NCBI GenBank assembly: GCA_902776185.1 | Contig: CACYPH010000008.1 | Span: forward strand, 1 to 56,382 | DNA length: 56,382 bases | Source of the DNA: an uncultured Ruminococcus sp. | Lineage (GTDB): Bacteria; Bacillota; Clostridia; Oscillospirales; Acutalibacteraceae | Direction: 5' to 3' | Shown: positions 48,363 through 56,382 of the stretch, in pieces | How the letters are laid out: each line of letters starts with the position of its first letter | Numbering within the stretch: position 1 is the stretch's first letter | The notes under the pieces: model-generated | The model's database searches: none | What the model saw: only the letters and a program-made list of their open reading frames with translations | Told to the model about the DNA's origin: nothing | Translations under genes and position numbers: made by a program

Positions 48363-49427
48363 GACTGAGGATAAAGCTTTTCCTAATAATTCACCTGTGT
48401 AAGAGGCTTCGTCGACGGTGTTTGCATCGGTGCCGACTTCGATCAGCAGCGAACCGTTGTTGAAATCCATGTTGTAGCTGAACTCGCCGAAATACAGCGG
48501 ACGGGTCATGCCGGGGTAATTGTCCTCGCATTCTTTCTGGAGCTTCGTCGCAAAAATCAGGTTTTCGTCCCACGTCGGGAAATCTTCGCTGTCGCCCCAG
48601 CCGCTCATGATCATGATCTGAGCCGCCTTCTTGCCGTCGTATGTAAAGGTCGGCTTATACTTGGTGCCGTCGTCGGCAGTCATCGCGTCGCGGTGGATAT
48701 CGAGGGTGACGACGATGCCGGGGTATTTCTTCTTGTACTCGGTGATCGTGTCCCAGCTGCGGGAGTAGGAGCCGTCATAGGATGGATAATCGTGGAGCGT
48801 CTTATCATGGACGACGCCGATCCCGTGCTCCTTGAGCGACGCGGCGATCCTGTCCCCTACCGCTACGACGCCTTTGTCGCCGTCGGTCGAGCGCGGATAG
48901 TAATCCTCGTAGTAGTAGCCGACGTCCTCGTCAAGATACCGCTCGCAGGTATGGGTATGATAAATGAGCACCTGCACAGTACTGTTGTCCTTGAGGGTAA
49001 AGGGCAGCTCAGAATCGAGCAGCGCCCCGATGTCGGGATCATAGGACGTATAATTCTTGAAGGCGATATTGTCGTAGCTCATGTTGCCGTCCGAGCTGCT
49101 GATCTCCACCACCGGATACGTGTCGCCGGAATGGGAGGTTTTATCAGGCTTTTCGGTAGGCAGCGTCGGTGAGGCTTTCGGGACAGCGAGCGGCTTTGAT
49201 GCAGGCTTGGTTTCAGGCGGCAGATCGGCGTCGTCCTCTGGCTCAGGCTCGGAAAGTCCGTCATAGACAGAGCCGTTGGAAAACACCATCAGCTGAGCCG
49301 CTACGGCGGTATCGCCGAACAGATCGAAGCATCCCGCCGCGCGGTATGCCGCAACCGACAGCCCTGCGCCGATGACCAACAGCAGGGATATCAGGACGGA
49401 TATTCTTTTTAACATTCGCTTTTTCAT
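48348..49427 (-). CDS. spoIIP: Stage II sporulation protein P
   Basis: A 359-residue membrane-anchored cell-wall hydrolase (amidase and endopeptidase). With SpoIID and SpoIIM it drives engulfment of the forespore. The N-terminal membrane segment is at about 8-28, and a Pro/Glu/Asp-rich linker follows. The catalytic domain begins VLIYHTHTCERY (about 158-169, zinc-site His). It also has VVTLDIHRDA (about 232) and LLIEVGTDANT near residue 330. It follows gpr by 80 bp, the conserved gpr-spoIIP pair of spore formers. Confidence 0.94.
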   Translation of the reverse strand: MKKRMLKRISVLISLLLVIGAGLSVAAYRAAGCFDLFGDTAVAAQLMVFSNGSVYDGLSEPEPEDDADLPPETKPASKPLAVPKASPTLPTEKPDKTSHSGDTYPVVEISSSDGNMSYDNIAFKNYTSYDPDIGALLDSELPFTLKDNSTVQVLIYHTHTCERYLDEDVGYYYEDYYPRSTDGDKGVVAVGDRIAASLKEHGIGVVHDKTLHDYPSYDGSYSRSWDTITEYKKKYPGIVVTLDIHRDAMTADDGTKYKPTFTYDGKKAAQIMIMSGWGDSEDFPTWDENLIFATKLQKECEDNYPGMTRPLYFGEFSYNMDFNNGSLLIEVGTDANTVDEASYTGELLGKALSSVLQKG

Positions 49428-49507
49428 ACACTCACCGATATATGTTTATTCAACTGTCGATGCGAATATGATAGCGAACAGGTTGTCAGGTGATGCTTGT
49501 CCCGCCG

Positions 49508-50392
49508 TTACAGCAGGTTGAGCAGGTCCTCGACCTCGATGCCGCTTTGGAGCGCATAATTGATGGAAAGGGAGATGAGCTTTGCGGCGCGGTCGATCAA
49601 GAGGTCGACCTCCTTGGGCGTGACGACCATCGCGCGTCCCTTCGGCGAAACCTCGCTTTTGAGCCGAATGCTTTCCGATTCGTCGTCGATATCGAGCAGG
49701 TCAAAGGCAAGGGTCAGCGCATCGACGACCGTCGGAACACCGATCGCGATCACGGGGATCCCCATGGTGGAGGCGTCGATCCGCGCGCGGTGATTGCCCA
49801 CTCCCGCGCCGGGAGAGATACCGGTGTCGGAGATCTGGATCGTACAGCCGAGGCGGCTGAGCCGCCGGGAGGCGAGCGCATCGACTACGATCAGCGCAGA
49901 GGGGCGGATACGCTTGATGACGCCGAGGAGCAATTCCCCTGATTCGATACCTGTCTGACCGGTAACGCCGGTGTTCATCACCGCTACTGCGCGCAAACAA
50001 TCAAGTCCCGTCGAGCGCGCGATCTCGCCGGAGATATGGCGCGTCGCCATCACCTTTAAGGCGGTTTTCGGACCTAAGGCGTCGGGAGTGATCTCGATAT
50101 TGCCCAGTCCCGCGACCAGCACCAAGCCGTTGACGGGCAGAAGCCGACGGATCTCGCGCGACAAAGCGATCAGCCGATCGTCGGTATCGCGGACATTATC
50201 CGTCAGGGGCGGCAGCTCAGCAGTGATATATGTTCCCTTCGGCTTTTTCAAGAGTTGACCTGCGCGGTCGGTACGTATCCTCAGCCGCTCGATGCTCAGC
50301 CCGCCGACGGTTTCGGTCTCGTAGTCCACACCCTTGATATCCTCGCCCAGCAGCTCGCGTTCCTCGACCGCAAGGTCAGTTCTTCTCTCCAT
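49508..50392 (-). CDS. gpr: Germination protease GPR
   Basis: A 294-residue aspartic-type (family A25) protease that degrades small acid-soluble proteins during spore germination. It starts RTDLAVEERELL, and GLGNIEITPDALGPKTALKVMATRHI (about 95-120) is the characteristic conserved block. VVDALASRRLSRLGCTIQISDTGISPGAGVGN (about 170-201) follows. The length is slightly short of Bacillus GPR but normal for Clostridia. Its presence with spoIIP shows that the organism encodes late sporulation and germination functions. Confidence 0.95.
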   Translation of the reverse strand: MERRTDLAVEERELLGEDIKGVDYETETVGGLSIERLRIRTDRAGQLLKKPKGTYITAELPPLTDNVRDTDDRLIALSREIRRLLPVNGLVLVAGLGNIEITPDALGPKTALKVMATRHISGEIARSTGLDCLRAVAVMNTGVTGQTGIESGELLLGVIKRIRPSALIVVDALASRRLSRLGCTIQISDTGISPGAGVGNHRARIDASTMGIPVIAIGVPTVVDALTLAFDLLDIDDESESIRLKSEVSPKGRAMVVTPKEVDLLIDRAAKLISLSINYALQSGIEVEDLLNLL

Positions 50393-50507
50393 CCTTTTCC
50401 CTCTTTTGTAACAATTCTATGACATTATTATGAACAAAAAACATATTTACATTCAGCGAAAATTATGTTAATATTAATGTGTATAATTATACATAAGGAA
50501 GATCAAT

Positions 50508-52187
50508 ATGAAAAAGAAATTATGCGCTTTATTATTGATTGCCGTGATGGTCGCAGCGCCTGTTCTCAGCGCGAATGCCGCGCAGGTCGACGTTGCGCCC
50601 GTTGAAAGGCAGCAGGACATCGGTATCGTGGCGGCGGATTATCCCGAGGTCGGCTCCGAACTGGAACCGGATACCGCACTCCCCTCCGCCTACAGCAACC
50701 GTGAGCTGGCGACGCCGGTGCGCAATCAGCTCTACAACACCTGCTGGGCATACGCGTCGACTGCCGTGATGGAGATCGCGGCGAATAAAAACGGGATTTA
50801 CAACGAGCAATTCTCCCCTATGCACATGAATTTCTGGGCAACGACCCGGGAGGACGGCACGGGATGGCAGCGCGACTTTACCGCGGGCGGCTATCCGTAC
50901 ATCGCGATGGGATATCTGACCTCTTACAGCGGCGTCGTCAAGGAAGGGGATTTTCCGCAAAGCTCGAGCATGGAGGATTTTGAGGAGAGCGGCAAATCGA
51001 TCCCTGCTTTTCTCGGCGCAAGCTCGCTGATTTTCCTCAATGCCAACGACCGCGATACCGTTAAAACAGCCGTGTATGAATACGGCGCGGCGGTCGGTAA
51101 CTTCAACTACGAAGGGCAATATTATAACTATGATAACTCTGCCTACTACTGCGACTTTGAGGGCTTGACCACCGCTCAGCTGCACGGACACGCAGTCGCG
51201 ATCGTCGGATGGGATGACGAGTACAGCCGCGAGAACTTCAGCGAAGAGCATCGACCCGAGACCGACGGCGCATGGCTGTGCAAAAACAGCTGGGGCGAGG
51301 GCTGGAGCAGCGACAACGGTTATTTCTGGATGTCCTACGAGGACGAATACCTCTTTGACAAACGGTTCGGCCCGAGCTACACTATCGCCGGACTGGAACA
51401 GTTTGACGAAAATAACAAGCTGTATCAGAACGAAGTCTACGGAGCGACCTGTGAATTCGATTATATCTCCGAAGAAACCGCCGCCCTCGTAAGATTGAAC
51501 AAAAAAGTGACCTATGCCAATGTCTTTGACTTCAGCAAAGGCTATAACGAGCTGGACAAGATCATCTTTGAATCCACCTCTGCCGGCTCGGATTATGTTC
51601 TGTCGTATATCCCGCTGGACAGCAACGGCATTCCCGATGATGACGAAACCACATGGATACAGCTCAAAGCGGGTACGATTGACTATCAGGGATACATCTG
51701 CATCGATATCGACAACTATGTCGTTCCCCGCGGCAAGGCGGCTATCGGCGTCACCATCAAAGAGACCGAGAACAGTAATGCTCTGTCGATCGGCGCGTGT
51801 GAATGGCTGACGGTCGGCGGCGGTCGATCTGCTTTTATTCCCAATGCTAAGAAGGGCGACAGCTATGTGCTGGGCTATTCTACAAAAGGCACACAGGATT
51901 TGATGGATCTGTACTACAAGTGGTTTGAAGATACCATCGGCGGCACCTTTGTCATCAAGGCGATTGCAAACAAGGTCGATATCATCGGCGACGTCGATCT
52001 TGACGGTGAGGTTTCCATTCTCGACGTTACCAAGATCCAGCGCAGGATCGCCGATATCGATACGTTTAACGAGTATCAGGAAAGGCTGGCTGACTATGAC
52101 GCCGACAACGCTGTAACGATTCTTGACTGCACCAAGATCCAGCGCGTTCTGGTCGGGATCGAAGATCCGCTTTATCCGGTTTACTGA
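50508..52187 (+). CDS. Secreted C1A cysteine peptidase with C-terminal dockerin
   Basis: A 559-residue exported papain-like protease. Signal peptide 1-24 (ends NAA). The oxyanion Gln74 and catalytic Cys79 are in RNQLYNTCWAYAS, His228 is in LHGHAVAIVGWDD, and Asn260 is in CKNSWGEGW. A beta-rich lectin-like domain follows (about 320-480). A dockerin closes the protein (about 488-557), with GDVDLDGEVSILDVTKIQRR and ADYDADNAVTILDCTKIQRV. No separate propeptide is obvious. All catalytic residues are intact. It probably docks on the same kind of scaffold as the CBM26 protein. A strong terminator follows. Confidence 0.9.
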   Translation: MKKKLCALLLIAVMVAAPVLSANAAQVDVAPVERQQDIGIVAADYPEVGSELEPDTALPSAYSNRELATPVRNQLYNTCWAYASTAVMEIAANKNGIYNEQFSPMHMNFWATTREDGTGWQRDFTAGGYPYIAMGYLTSYSGVVKEGDFPQSSSMEDFEESGKSIPAFLGASSLIFLNANDRDTVKTAVYEYGAAVGNFNYEGQYYNYDNSAYYCDFEGLTTAQLHGHAVAIVGWDDEYSRENFSEEHRPETDGAWLCKNSWGEGWSSDNGYFWMSYEDEYLFDKRFGPSYTIAGLEQFDENNKLYQNEVYGATCEFDYISEETAALVRLNKKVTYANVFDFSKGYNELDKIIFESTSAGSDYVLSYIPLDSNGIPDDDETTWIQLKAGTIDYQGYICIDIDNYVVPRGKAAIGVTIKETENSNALSIGACEWLTVGGGRSAFIPNAKKGDSYVLGYSTKGTQDLMDLYYKWFEDTIGGTFVIKAIANKVDIIGDVDLDGEVSILDVTKIQRRIADIDTFNEYQERLADYDADNAVTILDCTKIQRVLVGIEDPLYPVY

Positions 52188-52220
52188 TCGTTCCGCTTCA
52201 AAAGGAATATAGCATAAACG

Positions 52221-52254
52221 ACAGGAGCTGTCCCCGCGGACAGCTCCTGTTTTA
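52221..52254 (+). terminator. Terminator of the dockerin peptidase gene
   Basis: ACAGGAGCTGTCC-CCGC-GGACAGCTCCTGT is a perfect 13-bp stem (52221-52250) followed by TTTT. It lies between two convergent genes and may also slow the opposite transcript, but the other side lacks a T-run. Confidence 0.9.
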
Positions 52255-52284
52255 TATTCATGATATGTAAAATGTCAATACGGT

Positions 52285-53601
52285 TCAGTCGTCCAGAAAT
52301 GCAAGCTGGAAGCGGATAGACGAGGCATCCATGATGCTGAAGATGCTGTCGCCGTCAAAATCGCCGACCATCAGCATATACTCGGTGGGTACCATCAGAT
52401 CTGCAACGATCAGCTGGATGCGGGTAGCGTCCATGATCGTGAGATTCTCGTCGCCGTCAAGATCGCCCATCATCAGCATTCGGACCGGTTCGGCGGGAGT
52501 GACGAGCTTCTCGGGCGCTTTAGTGGGCGGCTGAGTAGGCAGCTGCGTCGGCTTTACGGTTGGCGCGGTGGTTGCCTTAGGAGCAGTCGTTGCCTTAGGA
52601 GCAGTGGTCGCCTTGGGGGCGGTGGTCGCCTTGGGAGCGGTGGTCGCTTTCACCGTAGGGGTCGTGGTGGATTTTGTCGTCGTAGTCGTCGTTGTGGTGG
52701 TCGTGGTCTTTTTGTAGATCAGCTTTGAAAAATCGGTCACGAACCATCCGCTGACGCCGTTATAGGTGGTGTAGCCCCAGGTATAGCCTTCGCTCACCTT
52801 GGTTTTGGTGACGGTGACGTCCTGACCGTAGCCGATGCCGCCGAGGACCTTATAGCTTGTCCCCGCGCCGCTGCGCAGGTTGACGCCGTCTGACGAGGTG
52901 ATGCGGTAAACATCGCCGGTCGCAGCTGCACTCGGGGTGGTTGTTGTCGTAGTCGTGGTAGTCGTACCGCTCGCCGAAACAAAATCGCCGAGATAAATAT
53001 AGCCCTGGAAGATCCAGTATTTGTTGCCGTTGGAGGGATCTTTGACCGGCGCAGTGCTGGTATAGAAGGTCTCGCCGCTGTAGGCGGAGTTGGAAAAGGT
53101 GATGGTATTGTTCTCGATCTTTTCGACGACCGCTACATGACCCGACGTTCCGCTGGAATAGACCCAACAGGCGATCGCGCCGAGCTTCGGGGTGGTGCCG
53201 TAGGAATAGATCTTGTTATCCTTGTTGTAGCCGTACCAGAGATAGGCGCTGTAGAGGCTGAGGTTCGGCGCTTTGCCGAGGATCTCGTAGGCTCTGCCCC
53301 ATGCGTAGCAGGTACAGTTCGGCATTCCCCAACCGTATTGGTAGAAGGGATTGAGATTGGAATAATAATACTTGTTGGTTTTTGCGGGGGCGGATAAGCG
53401 GGGCGTGTAGGTCTGTGCCGCTGTATCGGCGAGGTCGGCGCCGCGTGAGCCGCCGCTCTCGTATTCGGGCGGGATCAACGGGGCGATCGTTTCGTCCTCT
53501 AACGCTCCTTCGGGAGCGACCGCAGCAGACATGACGGCTACCGTACCCGCAAGCAGGGAAAAAGCAAGGATGAATGCCGTCAGTTTTCTCAGCAGCTTCA
53601 C
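52285..53601 (-). CDS. Secreted CHAP-SH3b protein with C-terminal dockerin
   Basis: A 438-residue exported protein. Signal peptide about 1-28. The CHAP amidase/peptidase domain has Cys96 in PNCTCYAWGRAYE and His155 in SGHVAVVEKI. Bacterial SH3 domain (about 225-290; VNLRSGAGTSYKVLG). Thr runs and a TTAPKA hexapeptide repeat linker cover about 295-370. A dockerin (about 385-438) has GDLDGDENLTIMDATRIQ and GDFDGDSIFSIMDASSI. CHAP domains usually cut peptidoglycan, so cell-wall remodelling or lysis of other cells by a dockerin-borne enzyme is possible. GTG 53601 was chosen because GGAGGTG precedes it. Confidence 0.87.
   Translation of the reverse strand: MKLLRKLTAFILAFSLLAGTVAVMSAAVAPEGALEDETIAPLIPPEYESGGSRGADLADTAAQTYTPRLSAPAKTNKYYYSNLNPFYQYGWGMPNCTCYAWGRAYEILGKAPNLSLYSAYLWYGYNKDNKIYSYGTTPKLGAIACWVYSSGTSGHVAVVEKIENNTITFSNSAYSGETFYTSTAPVKDPSNGNKYWIFQGYIYLGDFVSASGTTTTTTTTTTPSAAATGDVYRITSSDGVNLRSGAGTSYKVLGGIGYGQDVTVTKTKVSEGYTWGYTTYNGVSGWFVTDFSKLIYKKTTTTTTTTTTTKSTTTPTVKATTAPKATTAPKATTAPKATTAPKATTAPTVKPTQLPTQPPTKAPEKLVTPAEPVRMLMMGDLDGDENLTIMDATRIQLIVADLMVPTEYMLMVGDFDGDSIFSIMDASSIRFQLAFLDD
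52560..52720 (-). repeat. In-gene tandem repeats in the CHAP-dockerin linker
   Basis: An 18-base unit encoding TTAPKA occurs about five times. It is followed on the gene by a run of Thr codons at about 52675-52710. Such repeats are prone to slippage, so linker length may vary between strains. Confidence 0.75.
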
Positions 53602-53702
53602 AGGAACACCTCCCATCATAACTATTATTCTTATATGCAATTATAATATAATTATACATAAATTGGAAGCATTATGACAGGATTGTGACACCCGTAACAA
53701 AT

Positions 53703-53721
53703 ATTTCTTTTTTTGAATTAT
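53703..53721 (+). repeat. AT-rich quasi-palindrome upstream of the CHAP gene
   Basis: ATTTCTTTTTTTGAATTAT, 17 of 19 matches, between the CHAP-dockerin gene and trhA. Confidence 0.4.
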
Positions 53722-53762
53722 AAAAGCGACGGTATTTGAGTGATGATCCCTTTTCATCACGC

Positions 53763-53792
53763 AAAAAAGTCCGACGTATATGAACGTCGGAC
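53763..53792 (-). terminator. Terminator of degV-trhA
   Basis: GTCCGACG and CGTCGGAC (53769-53792) form a perfect 8-bp stem with an 8-base loop, followed on the minus strand by six Ts. Confidence 0.85.
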
Positions 53793-53824
53793 AATGGTTT
53801 TGATGAAGTTAAAAACGCGTCGCC

Positions 53825-54529
53825 TTACATCACATAAAGCAGGATCGCAAAGAACTGCAGCTCGCAGCCGATGACCACAAACACATGGAACACCGAGTGC
53901 ATATAGCGCACCTTCTTGCCGATGCCGTAGAGCACCGCGCCGATGGTAAAGGCGATACCGCCGAGCAGCAGCAGGATAAAGCCGAGCGTCGTCATGGTTT
54001 GGATCGCAAGTGTGATGACCGCTACGATGCACCAGCCCATGCCGATATAGCACGCCATGGAGAGCTTTTCGAAGCGTTTGAGATCGATCGCGTTGAGAGT
54101 GACGGCGAGCGCCGCAAGTCCCCATTCCACGCCGAAGATCGTCCATGCGACCTCGGGATTTACGGGACGAATCTTACACAAAAGAATAGGCGTATACGTC
54201 CCCGCGATCAGAAAATAGATATCGCAGTGGTCGATGATCCGCATTACGCGCTTTGCCCTGCCGGGCTTTAAGCCGTGATAAATGCTGGAAACCGTGAACA
54301 TTATCACGAGAGTGACACCGTAGACAGCGCCGGTCACGATCGCCCACGGATTGCCGTGCAGGGATGCAACGACAACCAGAAGCGGGATCGCCGCGATCGC
54401 CAGCGCGCCGCCGACGATATGGGTGACCATATTGACGATCTCTTCGCCGCGGGTATAGTCGGGCAGCGGCGTCTTGTACTTGCGGGTGACGACGCACATC
54501 TCATCGGAGAGCGTACGGGAAGCGTTCAT
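53825..54529 (-). CDS. trhA: TrhA/hemolysin III (PAQR-type) membrane protein
   Basis: A 234-residue protein with seven predicted membrane segments. The PAQR/hemolysin III hallmarks are SSIYHGLKPGRAKRVMRIIDHCDIYFLIAGTYTPI (about 80-114) and a C-terminal MHSVFHVFVVIG with metal-site histidines. The family was named from haemolysis assays; bacterial members are now linked to membrane-lipid homeostasis. ATG 54529 overlaps the degV stop by one base (TGATG) and has GGGAGG upstream, so it is preferred over the GTG one codon earlier. Confidence 0.88.
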   Translation of the reverse strand: MNASRTLSDEMCVVTRKYKTPLPDYTRGEEIVNMVTHIVGGALAIAAIPLLVVVASLHGNPWAIVTGAVYGVTLVIMFTVSSIYHGLKPGRAKRVMRIIDHCDIYFLIAGTYTPILLCKIRPVNPEVAWTIFGVEWGLAALAVTLNAIDLKRFEKLSMACYIGMGWCIVAVITLAIQTMTTLGFILLLLGGIAFTIGAVLYGIGKKVRYMHSVFHVFVVIGCELQFFAILLYVM

Positions 54530-55413
54530 CACGCGTCCTCCCTTTTATCTCCCATGAAAAACAGTGCGACTGTGCCGGTGCCGGTATGACAGCCGATGGT
54601 GGTGCCGATATCGAAGATCGGTACATCCTTGACATTTTTGAAACGTGAGAGAATCAGATTTTTCACAAATTCCGCATCCTCATAGCAATCGGAGTTGGAA
54701 ATATAGCAAAGTCCGTCGTAGTCAAGTCCGCCCTGCGCGTGCTGGACCATCTTGTCCACCAGCGCGGCGAGGACCTTCTTCTTGGTGCGTACCTTTGCGA
54801 TCGGGACGAGCTTTCCTGAAGGGCTGACGTTGAGGAGCGGACAGATCTTGAACGCACCGCCGATAACGCCGCTGATCTTGGATACTCTGCCGCCCTTGAT
54901 GTAGTAGGTCAGGTCGGTCGAGCAGAACCAGTGGGATACCTCCTGACGATGATCGATCGCCCACTGATAGACCTCGTCGATCGGAACGCCTGCATCACGC
55001 TTTGCGGCAAGCATATCGACAAACAGTCCGCTGCCGGAGGAAGCGCACAGGGAATCAACGACATAGATCTTTCTGTCGGGGAATTCCTCGGCAACCATCT
55101 CAGCCGCGGTCGTCGCGCTCTGGAAGGTGCTGGAAATGCCCGAGGACAGGGTCGCGTGCAGGATGTCCTGACCGGTGGAGAGCAGCTTGCGGAAATAGTC
55201 GACATACTCGCCGACCGCTACCTGAGAGGTAGAAGTTTCCGCGCCGGCACGGATATGGCGGTAAAACTCCTTCATCGACATGGTCTCGCCCATGTCGTCG
55301 GTGTAGGATTTTCCGTCGATCATGTAATGGAAGCCGATGTACTTTTCGTTGTGCTTCTCGTAATGCTCCTTGTTCATATCGGTGGTGGTGCAGCAGCTGA
55401 TAATATAGCTCAT
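54529..55413 (-). CDS. DegV family fatty-acid-binding protein
   Basis: A 294-residue protein of the DegV/FakB fold, which binds a fatty acid between two alpha/beta domains; FakB members present fatty acids to the kinase FakA. Seen here: the N-terminal IISCCTTTDMN, the fatty-acid-site segment LSSGISSTFQSA (about 92-103) and VDSLCASSGSGLFV (about 124-137). ATG 55413 has AGGAGTG upstream. It is coupled with trhA; both concern membrane lipids. No FakA is in the window. Confidence 0.9.
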   Translation of the reverse strand: MSYIISCCTTTDMNKEHYEKHNEKYIGFHYMIDGKSYTDDMGETMSMKEFYRHIRAGAETSTSQVAVGEYVDYFRKLLSTGQDILHATLSSGISSTFQSATTAAEMVAEEFPDRKIYVVDSLCASSGSGLFVDMLAAKRDAGVPIDEVYQWAIDHRQEVSHWFCSTDLTYYIKGGRVSKISGVIGGAFKICPLLNVSPSGKLVPIAKVRTKKKVLAALVDKMVQHAQGGLDYDGLCYISNSDCYEDAEFVKNLILSRFKNVKDVPIFDIGTTIGCHTGTGTVALFFMGDKREDA

Positions 55414-55550
55414 GGTAATCACTCCTGTGTCATTGCTCAAATAAAAATCACCGCATATCACGGTCCGTTACCATTATCCATCAAAAAACAGGGACTTGCA
55501 ATCTATTCGCGCACGCGCGCAGTCTACAATAACCAATCGTTGATTCTACG

Positions 55551-55592
55551 GGCAAAAAAATAGGAGTAGAGCGCTTTTTCAAGGCTCTACTC
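55551..55592 (-). terminator. Terminator of the XRE membrane protein gene
   Basis: GAGTAGAGC and GCTCTACTC (55564-55592) form a 9-bp stem with an 11-base loop. On the minus strand it is followed by CTA and seven Ts (55554-55560). Confidence 0.85.
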
Positions 55593-55608
55593 ACAGTAGA
55601 AAGTCAGG

Positions 55609-56217
55609 TTATTCCTGCGTTTTAGGCTTGTTTCGGATGGAGAAAGCGAGGATGACAATGATCTGTGCCGGAACGCCGAGCAGGAAGATCTGCCACCAAT
55701 TCTGCTCCAGCGCAGAGAGATAGATCGACGCGATCGTACCCCAGACAAGTCCCGAGATCAGGTAGAGGTTCACCTCGCGGGTTCCCCATACGGAGTTGAG
55801 GACCAGCATGGTCACCAGCGATACCGGTACCGCGTAAATAAACACCAGCCAGTTCATGATGCCGCAGATCCAGAGGATGACGAATATGGTCACCGCGAGC
55901 GTCCAGATACCCGCCAGAACCGTCAGCGAGATAAAGCGGCGGCTGTAACGGCGCTCCTTGGGAGCGGGCTTTTTGATCTCCGCCTCTGCGTTCGGGTCGT
56001 GCTTTGTAATAATGTAATCAACGGTCACGCCCGCAAGATCGGCGATGTGCTTGAGGACATACACATCGGGGATGGACTCGCCCCTCTCCCACTTTGACAC
56101 GCTCTTGTCGGAATAGCTCAGTTCCTCGCCGAGCTGCGCCTGCGTCAGGCCGAGTGAGGTGCGGACTTTTATGATATTTTCAGCAACGATTTTTTTGAAA
56201 TCATCCACTTGAATCAC
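55609..56217 (-). CDS. XRE-type regulator fused to a membrane domain
   Basis: A 202-residue protein. The N-terminal helix-turn-helix (about 8-68) has GLTQAQLGEELSYSDKSVSKWERGESIPD, followed by a basic linker. Four hydrophobic segments (about 95-195) indicate membrane insertion. This HTH-plus-membrane layout is common in Firmicutes, and function is usually unknown; it may sense membrane state and act on nearby genes. It is divergent from a gene cut by the window end, a possible target. Confidence 0.82.
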   Translation of the reverse strand: MIQVDDFKKIVAENIIKVRTSLGLTQAQLGEELSYSDKSVSKWERGESIPDVYVLKHIADLAGVTVDYIITKHDPNAEAEIKKPAPKERRYSRRFISLTVLAGIWTLAVTIFVILWICGIMNWLVFIYAVPVSLVTMLVLNSVWGTREVNLYLISGLVWGTIASIYLSALEQNWWQIFLLGVPAQIIVILAFSIRNKPKTQE

Positions 56218-56362
56218 CTATGTTTCACAATTGGATTTATTATAACATAACCGCACAGCGAAATCAAGCGAAAGATTTTTTGTTACACGTGAATCTAATT
56301 CTGTCATAAAAATGTAAATACTATTACAGCCCAAATATGGTATAACATAGAAGGGTGGTAAA
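56218..56362. other. Divergent intergenic region at the window end
   Basis: AT-rich, non-coding. TATAAC at 56341-56346 is a possible -10 for the plus-strand gene starting at 56363, with GGGTGGT as ribosome site. No clear operator was found. Confidence 0.4.
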
Positions 56363-56382
56363 ATGGATGGATTAGAGAGATT
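56363..56382 (+). CDS. Start of an open frame cut by the window edge
   Basis: ATG followed by codons for DGLER, preceded by AAGGGTGG at suitable distance. Only six full codons are visible, so no function can be given. Confidence 0.35.

Noticed and set aside
48344-48373. Terminator over the spoIIP stop codon (ATCCTCAG / CTGAGGAT)
   Set aside because: The 8-bp stem lacks a T-run, and the region is better explained by the promoter at 48334-48362.
53825-54529. Haemolysin virulence factor
   Set aside because: The hemolysin III name is historical; PAQR-type proteins are common in harmless bacteria and act in membrane homeostasis.

Overview
The window looks like chromosome from a spore-forming, starch-using Gram-positive of the class Clostridia, probably a Ruminococcus / Oscillospiraceae-type gut anaerobe. 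The evidence is spore genes (gpr, spoIIP, a SpoVB-type flippase), a low-GC-Firmicutes gene repertoire (hprK, whiA, rapZ, gatCAB, hemZ), AdhE, and three dockerin proteins beside a secreted GH13 amylase, a setting that recalls the R. bromii amylosome. Coding DNA is moderately GC-rich, so AT-rich patches stand out. No rRNA, tRNA, CRISPR array, or intact transposase was seen.

Layout. From 143 to 21082 almost everything is one long minus-strand housekeeping run, read right to left: hprK, murB, rapZ, whiA, xseB, ispA, dxs, tlyA, nadK, argR, recN, recJ, rel, dtd, an MBL hydrolase, hemZ, a SpoVB-like flippase, mazG and hup. Many junctions overlap by 1-8 bases. From 21326 to 31240 genes run on the plus strand: a DUF421/DUF4363 pair, a type Ic aspartate aminotransferase, an orphan 1031-residue multi-domain conflict (polyvalent toxin-like) protein, adhE under a Rex-like box, an APH-fold kinase and a FlK-like thioesterase. 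From 31405 to 33800 lies an AT-rich island with two secreted proteins that share one signal peptide and a small XRE regulator with paired operators.

From 33849 to 38933 is aspS-gatC-gatA-gatB (minus), for charging of Asp-tRNA and amidation of mischarged tRNAs. From 39286 to 43695 is a two-gene starch operon (CBM26-dockerin protein, then amylase). Then rarA, glyA, dusB, an acidic membrane protein, spoIIP and gpr follow. From 50508 to 53601 a dockerin C1 cysteine peptidase and a dockerin CHAP/SH3 protein converge. The window ends with degV-trhA, an XRE membrane protein and the first codons of another gene.

Intergenic DNA is unusually rich in repeats: two inverted-repeat families (A, about 164 bp; B, about 205 bp) sitting immediately behind stop codons, two other hairpin repeats (C, D), and heptamer arrays. 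A further recurrent, same-oriented AT-rich quasi-palindrome (consensus AATTCTTTTTTAGAATTAT) occurs both between genes and inside core genes. The items most worth following up are the orphan multi-toxin protein, the XRE/operator/secreted-protein island, the dockerin set, and this oriented motif.
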